DNA of 64,000 bases from Hydractinia symbiolongicarpus. Lineage: Eukaryota > Cnidaria > Hydrozoa > Anthoathecata > Hydractiniidae. Made by a program: the position numbers and the translations under genes. The stretch spans positions 7,068,001 through 7,132,000 of the forward strand of contig NC_079881.1 in assembly GCF_029227915.1 (NCBI RefSeq). The letters run 5' to 3'. Under the pieces are notes generated by a model. It worked only from the letters and a program-made list of their open reading frames with translations. It made no database searches and was not told the origin of the DNA. Of the stretch, positions 60,301 to 64,000 are shown piece by piece; position 1 is the stretch's first letter; each line of letters begins with the position of its first letter.

Positions 60301-62763
60301 ACCCTCCTATTTATACAAGGATATGTAGTGTGCATGCTAACCACTTCATGCACAAACCCTTTTCATTTTAGTAGTTTTCCAATCACAAAACCATTTCCCA
60401 TATTTCTTGCCTGTTTAGGGTAACAGCTACCTAAATAGGAAACAGTAAGTTTCCTATAACTAGGAGCTGTTTTTAAAACGAGCTGTTTGCTTAAGAACAG
60501 CTCCTTCAGTCTAATCGATATCCAAAACTGGATATGTTTTGAATATATCCACTTTTGGATATAATTATGATGTTCATCCAGGCTCCTTCGCAATGGGCGC
60601 CGCAACGCAAGCAGCTAACCGGGCGAAACAGGATAAAACATAATTGGGGAAGATATATAACAGTGTACTTCTGGAGACAACGAAACTTTAATCAATATTT
60701 TTTTTTAAAAAAAAGTTGATAAATTAGAAATTTTCAGATATGTGTGTGACGTACAGAGTGTGGTTCCAACATTTGGTTATCCATATACTTCACTGATTTT
60801 GGTTTATACCTATACCCAAAGTAATATACACAAGATAGTTTTTGCCCACCTCCAGCTAACGGGCCATCTTTAAATAAAATGTCCTGTATAAAACGCATCA
60901 ATATTTCATATGTTGCCTGTTTCAATTCCATGTGAAAATAGTTGTGATAAGTAAGCAGGCACTTTGCCAATACACAAATCCCAGCTACTTCTCGAACTAT
61001 TTTTTGTCCAGGATGGCCCCAGTCTTAAGATCCCATAATTCCCGTCGATTTCATTTAATGAAACAACACAAACTTTTAATATCTGACAATCGTATCTGTT
61101 GTCTGGTTCTCTGACCAAATATTAACCAAGTATTAACGCCCTATTAAAGGTATGTTGCGAAAAAAATGGTATCCTGTTATTTTGTACAATACAGTAACAA
61201 TGTTAGTCCACATAGTTGGTTCCGCAACCGACCACCCTGCGTTTTGAAGTTGTTATTTTGTTGATTAAAAATCATTACGCCCTTGTTGTGACAATATGCA
61301 GTAATAATCCATATTTATAAACAATAACCTAATTGAAGAACAAAAAATAAATAAGGGAATTAAATCTTGCGGATTTTGGCCATTTTCCAAAAATAAGTTC
61401 TCGCGAAAAATCCAAAGTCATTAATATATAATTTTTTATCAACAAATAAAGATTTTCGCCTAAAAAGGACAATTGTTACTACAAGACTACATATGATTAT
61501 TATCATTGTAAATTGGATTAATTTTTTGATAAAAATTTTTTCCGCAAAAATAAATTCTTCAACAACGAATCCGCGAAAATAAAATACTTTTTTATCAGCA
61601 AAATTCACAAAATAATTTACAACGAAAAAAAAATTCCCTTTAAGGTATTTTTGTCTACGTCTATAAATGTCCAACGCCATTACCATCCTACGCAGAACAC
61701 GGGAAAATAGACAGATGTTTAGGGCGGTTTGATATTACAAATCTGTTATACTTGATTTTCTAAAAGCGTACCTTGGAGCAAAAAAAGCGTACCTAATACG
61801 AATCCAACACTATGTTAAAGAAGAAACTCTTGGCTTAAGTATAGATAGTACATATACCTTCAAAACCACGGAACCAATCTAATTTTTATGAAATACAACT
61901 AAAATGACGATTTTTGAAAAATATTACGCTCGCTGTTAACCAACTTGATAATTAATTTCTGTTTGATTGAAACAAGCTACGAACAAGCGGAAAACTGAAA
62001 AAAAACCATTGGAAAATATCCTTTTTGGTGGCATATTTTGTAACAATTTTTATCCAGTTTAACATATTATATTAGAGGAAATTGTCAAAAAAAGAAGGTA
62101 AAATATGTTTTTTTCATGAAATACGACATATATATATATCCACATCTAGGTATAATTGACAAATCCATTTTTGGATATTGATCAGACTGTGTCAGCTGAG
62201 GAAATTGATAAAATTAATGTCAAATGGTTTTATCATGTCAATAAAATATAATTTTTTACACAAATAAATTTTAGTAATAATATGCTCTTTACGTGGGTGC
62301 TCAATCCCAGGCAAGCAGTGAACAAAAAGCTGTGATGTAATTTCACTCTTACAGCTGTTTCACTACAGTAAAACAGCAGACAGAGCTCTCTGAAAGTAAC
62401 AGATCAGAATTTAATTTAACAACGCATAAATAAAGTAGGCAATGCTAGAAAATTACATGCATTATTTATATATTTAAAAGAAAAAATGCTACTTACAACA
62501 GCACTGCAGTGCTTATTAGATTCATTTGTTTCATTTTTAGAAATAATTTTAACTTTTAGATCATCACTTTCTACATTTTCTTGAGGTATTATAGCCGCTC
62601 CCTTCTTTTGTTTACTTGACTGGTCAGCAAAATACTTCTGCCTGGTATTTAAAAGCTCTCTATGAGATATAACTCTTCTAGGTTTTCGGGATAGTACAGA
62701 CACAATATAAATTACCAAAAGTCCAAATGCCACAGTTAATAAAATTACTACAACCTCCGCCAT
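39326..62763 (-). CDS. ENGASE: Endo-beta-N-acetylglucosaminidase (GH85), 13 exons
   Basis: This enzyme cleaves the chitobiose core of free and misfolded-protein N-glycans in the cytosol. Exons: 62763-62497, 59647-59439, 59041-58738, 45674-45526, 44160-43992, 43704-43601, 43309-43201, 42794-42589, 42195-42044, 40999-40879, 40619-40540, 40432-40413, 39730-39326. All junctions have AG/GT and phases agree, giving 764 residues. Landmarks are TLVCHDMKGGYLEDR (about 144-159), TIPPPCWTNAAHIHG, TVITEWNEG, FDGWLVNIEN with catalytic-type N254 and E256, VIWYDSVI, FLNYNW, DVYVGVDVFGRG, AIFAPGWV, PWTNLSAQS and the C-terminal jelly-roll part with FIGRAYTVAYYVTDLFVP. Human ENGASE is of similar length. Residues 4-25 form a membrane anchor followed by RKPRR, which is unexpected. 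The fourth-exon intron is 13 kb and contains another gene and transposons. The first exon is the least certain. Confidence 0.93.
40038..40412. other. ENGASE intron before the last exon, partly unique
   Basis: Sequence between the duplication limit and the microexon. Open frame 40172-40396 (minus) is intronic without support. Confidence 0.5.
41826..41908 (-). ncRNA. Candidate intronic hairpin RNA (miRNA-precursor-like)
   Basis: Arms 41826-41860 and 41874-41908 pair at 30 of 35 positions around a 13-base loop, giving an 83-nt stem-loop. It lies in the ENGASE intron between exons 42195-42044 and 40999-40879, so it would be transcribed as part of the minus-strand transcript. Size, near-complete pairing and short loop fit a miRNA precursor, and cnidarian miRNAs are often intronic. 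A small MITE could look the same. No known miRNA seed was recognised. Confidence 0.35.
44141..44425. repeat. 95-bp tandem repeat, three units, overlapping an ENGASE splice acceptor
   Basis: Units start near 44141, 44236 and 44331, each with GATCGAAGAAGATTCTAAACG or a close form. The leftmost unit contains the real acceptor and first ~20 bases of ENGASE exon 44160-43992. The other two lie in the intron and carry copies of the same acceptor. Confidence 0.92.
45110..45270. repeat. Dispersed repeat with CCCGTGGAAAAATCCACGG hairpin
   Basis: It shares the CCCGTGGAAAAATCCACGG hairpin with 54568-54716, and the ACGGGGGTTATTACTAT-type end also occurs at 51343. It is probably a retroelement 3' end. Confidence 0.55.
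46190..47620. repeat. Short repeats in the 13-kb ENGASE intron
   Basis: A ~100-base diverged direct repeat occurs at 46165-46275 and 47510-47620 (TTTAAAAAGCTCT and TTTCAGATTAAAT). A 15-bp tandem AATAATTTATGCGAC array of about five units is at 47311-47390. No gene was seen in 45675-48960. Confidence 0.6.
48964..50194. mobile_element. TA-inserting DNA element with TTCCATRAAATTAACGAGTC ends
   Basis: The left end TTCCATGAAATTAACGAGTC and the inverted right end agree, and TA is duplicated at 48962-48963 and 50195-50196. Subterminal copies of CGCGTTAATTTAA occur on both sides. It is 1.23 kb, with only a short open frame (49556-49744, minus) and no transposase motif. It is broken by a second element. 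Confidence 0.75.
49089..49517. mobile_element. Pogo/Tigger-type MITE nested in the previous element
   Basis: The ends read CATTATACTCCTGATAACTC and, inverted, CAGTATACTCCCGATAACTA. TA is duplicated at 49087-49088 and 49518-49519. The interior holds many GATAACTCGAAC repeats. The 429-bp element has no ORF, and its ends match the general pogo/Tigger pattern. Confidence 0.75.
51208..51257. repeat. 25-bp tandem repeat, two units
   Basis: Two perfect copies of a unit starting GTGCGAATGTTAAATATAAA. Confidence 0.9.
51666..53632 (-). CDS. Multi-span membrane protein nested in an ENGASE intron (family uncertain)
   Basis: Two exons, 53632-53308 and 52591-51666 (GTAAGT donor, TTTAG acceptor, phase 1), give 416 residues. 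One membrane segment lies near residues 8-30, a hydrophilic loop of about 80 residues follows, then a cluster of long hydrophobic stretches. These contain LFYFFTAPIGVLLYLIM with VELFEVFAYC, a span beginning KVVAISAVMLMLIVF, and HIVAFVMSFVYFISMLSIYL. A charged tail of about 140 residues has an NLS-like KPKRRKKRKK. The spacing weakly recalls the first helices and voltage-sensor-like part of polycystin channels (DSNTDFVSFQDWEHH before the last span), but no pore domain follows. It has the same strand as ENGASE and lies wholly inside its 13-kb intron. It could be a novel or very divergent family. More 5' exons are possible. Confidence 0.65.
54368..54805. repeat. Direct repeats flanking a retroelement-like 3' end
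   Basis: The 54368-54473 and 54711-54805 stretches are about 85 percent alike (GTCATAGCTA, CTGACAATACATT, CTACAAA). Between them lies 54568-54716 with the CCCGTGGAAAAATCCACGGG hairpin and a GACGGACAGACGTATATGGG tail ending ATAATATAGAT. This resembles the 3' end of a non-LTR element or SINE. Confidence 0.5.
55428..55763 (-). CDS. Accessory ORF of the Tigger element with PIP-box-like and SIM-like motifs
   Basis: A 111-residue frame with an ATG start, divergent from the transposase. The N-terminal 30 residues are hydrophobic/helical (KIAGICINLLL). A Ser/Lys-rich linker leads to NQKDIRSFFSK, in which Q76, I79, F82 and F83 fit the PCNA-binding consensus Q-x-x-hydrophobic-x-x-F-F. After a basic KRRDGKKK segment the protein ends EKIITIDSD, which fits a SUMO-interaction motif (hydrophobic core plus acids). 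AATAAA lies at 55302-55307 on the same strand, about 120 bases past the stop. Drosophila pogo transposase is reported to bind PCNA; here the motif is on a separate protein. No family was recognised. Chance matching of short motifs is possible. Confidence 0.5.
   Translation of the reverse strand: MEIPCKITVKIAGICINLLLMEKYKQLIEELYIEPKNEENLGSFLQPNNVTEESINLPSTSSQSKKSKSKDEASNQKDIRSFFSKTISIKTTTKRRDGKKKTEKIITIDSD
55964..57524 (+). pseudogene. Pogo/Tigger-like DDE transposase, frameshifted
   Basis: The first part (55964-56512) has a psq/CENP-B-like helix-turn-helix region (SYQKWSNEDRFNIGKYAAIH), then LNESTVRGW and a second DNA-binding helical domain with RRGRP and LFQRMGFVKRR. The second part (56505-57524) is the DDE_1 catalytic domain with VMNLDQTPLKY (first Asp), LLVFDVFRGQ (second Asp) and NNMTHLFQPLDLTVN (third acidic position). 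It ends in a very acidic tail. Around 56480-56500 the frame jumps by one base and the joint appears shorter than in relatives. A 15-base first exon 55777-55791 with acceptor at 55969 would supply an ATG, but this is tentative. Confidence 0.88.
57664..58737. other. ENGASE intron, nothing recognised
   Basis: It has TTGCCGACG-type repeated words at 57720-57845 and a T-run near 58300. No coding evidence. Confidence 0.5.
60734..61118 (-). pseudogene. Frameshifted coding remnant in ENGASE intron 1
   Basis: Two overlapping frames (60906-61118 and 60734-60970) join into one plausible protein if a single indel near the A run at about 61000 is assumed. The first has REPDNRYDCQILKV, the second VREVAGICVLAKCLLTYHNY. 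The first motif weakly resembles the start of HIRAN-type domains (REPDNPYD), a guess only. It could be a transposon or processed-gene remnant. Confidence 0.35.
61349..61647. mobile_element. Possible degenerate MITE related to the Tigger ends
   Basis: The right side ends TTCCCTTTAAGGTA and the left has TAAGGGAATTAAATCTTGCG, resembling the CCTTAAGGGAAG ends of 55123-57661. The interior is rich in CGCGAAAAT words. The ends are diverged and no clean duplication is visible. Confidence 0.4.
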
Positions 62764-63600
62764 TTTTACTTGTTTTGATTATGAGCCTTAAAACATATAA
62801 CAAAAATGCGGGTGAAGATAAGAACGCTATGAACAGTGTAAAATTTTTATAGAAAACTAAATATTGAATTAAATCTCAAATACAAAAATAACTTAAAAAA
62901 GTAATTTTCAGATAATGATCGTAGACTCGTTAAAATATAGAGTTTTAAAGTTAAATGTACAGTTTTACTAGTTCTTGTAACCCCCCGACTTAATATCCAC
63001 CATCTTGATCACGTTCTGAAAGTATGCCGAGATAAATTTTTTTTAGTGCTGGAGTTGATTGGCTGAAACTTTCGCTTAATCGTGTTTGATTGGTTTTCTA
63101 TCTCCTTGATGACCTCATTTGTCCATTATTGCATCATACCGGCCGCGGAAAAAGTTTCTACGTACGCTGTTATCAACATTCGAGATATTTCTCAGAGAAA
63201 ACAAGATGGAGTAATTGTATAGCTACAATTTTTACCTAAGAAAGGCGAGTGCCTTGCACTTGATAAAGACAAAGAATAAAACATGGCGTAAGTTTTTCTT
63301 TTGCTTTTTTTGGCTTTGCTTAGCACGTCGTGTTAATTTTTATTACATCTGTTAGCTAAGCTCTAAAGATAGCTAAATAAAAAGATGTTATTTTTTAAAA
63401 TGATTGTTTTTTGTGACTTTTTAAAATGTTAACTAGCAAAGTAAGTCACTCCCAAATGTGCTTAAGTATGGTTGCCCATTCGTATCAACGTAAATATACG
63501 ATGGATATGCCAAACTAAAAAGAAAATATAAAAAGATTAAAGCACTTAAAAAAACAATATTAAAAAAAAATAACCTAATTTTTATAATAAAAAATATGAT
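62764..63600. other. 5' region of ENGASE, no exon recognised
   Basis: Likely promoter and 5' UTR of ENGASE; AAAATGGCGG is a good start context at 62763. A GGCCGCGG patch is at about 63142. No TATA box was assigned. Confidence 0.4.
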
Positions 63601-63814
63601 GAACAGTTTATTAAGATTCTTTTTTAAAAAAATCAGTCCTTGTTACTCGCTAAAAATGGAAGAACTTCCCAATCAAGCAATACTTCCCAATTGGAAAGTT
63701 TTTTAATTGTCTTATCTGGAAGTAACTTCTCCATAGAGAGGTTAAGAATTATAATAGGATGTGCAACCCCAGTAATACAAACAGGATGATAGTAAGACCC
63801 TGCACTTTTCATTA

Positions 63815-64000
63815 ATTATTTTATCAACTGGTCTTGCAAATCCTTTCACTTTCTTTCTATTTTGTTACAGGTTGATTTCCCTTACTCAATAGACTTACTG
63901 CTGTCGTCTAGATTGCAGGATTTGCCAACTAAGTATGCATGTATCGATGCCATTACTTCAGTCTTGCTTCCACAATCCATGCGTAAATACATAAACAATT
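63815..64000 (-). pseudogene. Integrase-core-like remnant at window edge
   Basis: The minus-strand reading gives LRMDCGSKTEVMASIHAYLV, then a stop TAA (63882-63884), then GKSTCNKIER. The order DCGSxT..MA..H.YL followed by G.ST.NKIER recalls integrase-like core proteins spread by mobile elements in cnidarians. Continuation to the right is cut off. A neighbouring open frame on the same strand (about 63625-63800), closed by a stop and an AATAAA near 63607-63612, may or may not belong to it. Confidence 0.4.

Noticed and set aside
63283-64000. Plus-strand gene with ATGGC before GTAAGT and an exon at 63871 after a strong acceptor
   Set aside because: The two pieces do not join in frame, and the minus-strand reading of the same stretch gives an integrase-like pattern.

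Overview
The window is AT-rich animal nuclear DNA. It has spliced genes with kilobase introns, AATAAA poly(A) signals and many degenerate transposons. The gene content (TK1, a metabotropic-glutamate-like class C receptor, ENGASE) together with DIRS, pogo/Tigger, CR1-like and SINE elements best suits a cnidarian, perhaps a hydrozoan; this assignment is inference, not proof. Gene models were built by eye from open frames, splice signals and remembered family features. Layout: 595-2056 (+) holds the last four coding exons of thymidine kinase 1. A dead CR1/Jockey-type LINE lies at 2870-4650. A two-exon class C GPCR occupies 7543-10515 (+). About 6 kb of repeat-rich DNA follows, including a tRNA-derived SINE that ends in a perfect 35-bp hairpin. 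A 4.8-kb DIRS-type tyrosine-recombinase retrotransposon (16540-21343, minus) is broken at several catalytic sites. From 22 to 40 kb lies a small family of four-span membrane proteins of unknown function: one dead copy (22003-22790), one intact gene (29804-30694) and one 3' fragment (34853-35208). Two repeat blocks, a 569-bp tandem duplication and a 3.3-kb CAGGGGCGG-ended element, lie between the first two. A 4.5-5.2-kb tandem duplication (30338-34852 and 34853-40037) copied the 3' end of the four-span gene together with the last exon of the convergent ENGASE gene. From 39.3 to 62.8 kb the minus strand is one gene, ENGASE (cytosolic endo-beta-N-acetylglucosaminidase, GH85). It was reconstructed here as 13 exons with consistent phases and 764 codons plus stop, including a 20-nt microexon and an unexpected N-terminal membrane anchor. 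Its 13-kb intron hosts a two-exon membrane-protein gene (51666-53632), nested TA-inserting elements (48964-50194) and a 2.5-kb pogo/Tigger transposon (55123-57661). Beside its broken transposase, that transposon carries a divergent small ORF with a PCNA-binding-like box and a SUMO-interaction-like tail. An integrase-like remnant sits at the right edge. The host genes are functionally unrelated. What links them is the mobile and duplicated DNA that has reshaped their introns and 3' ends.
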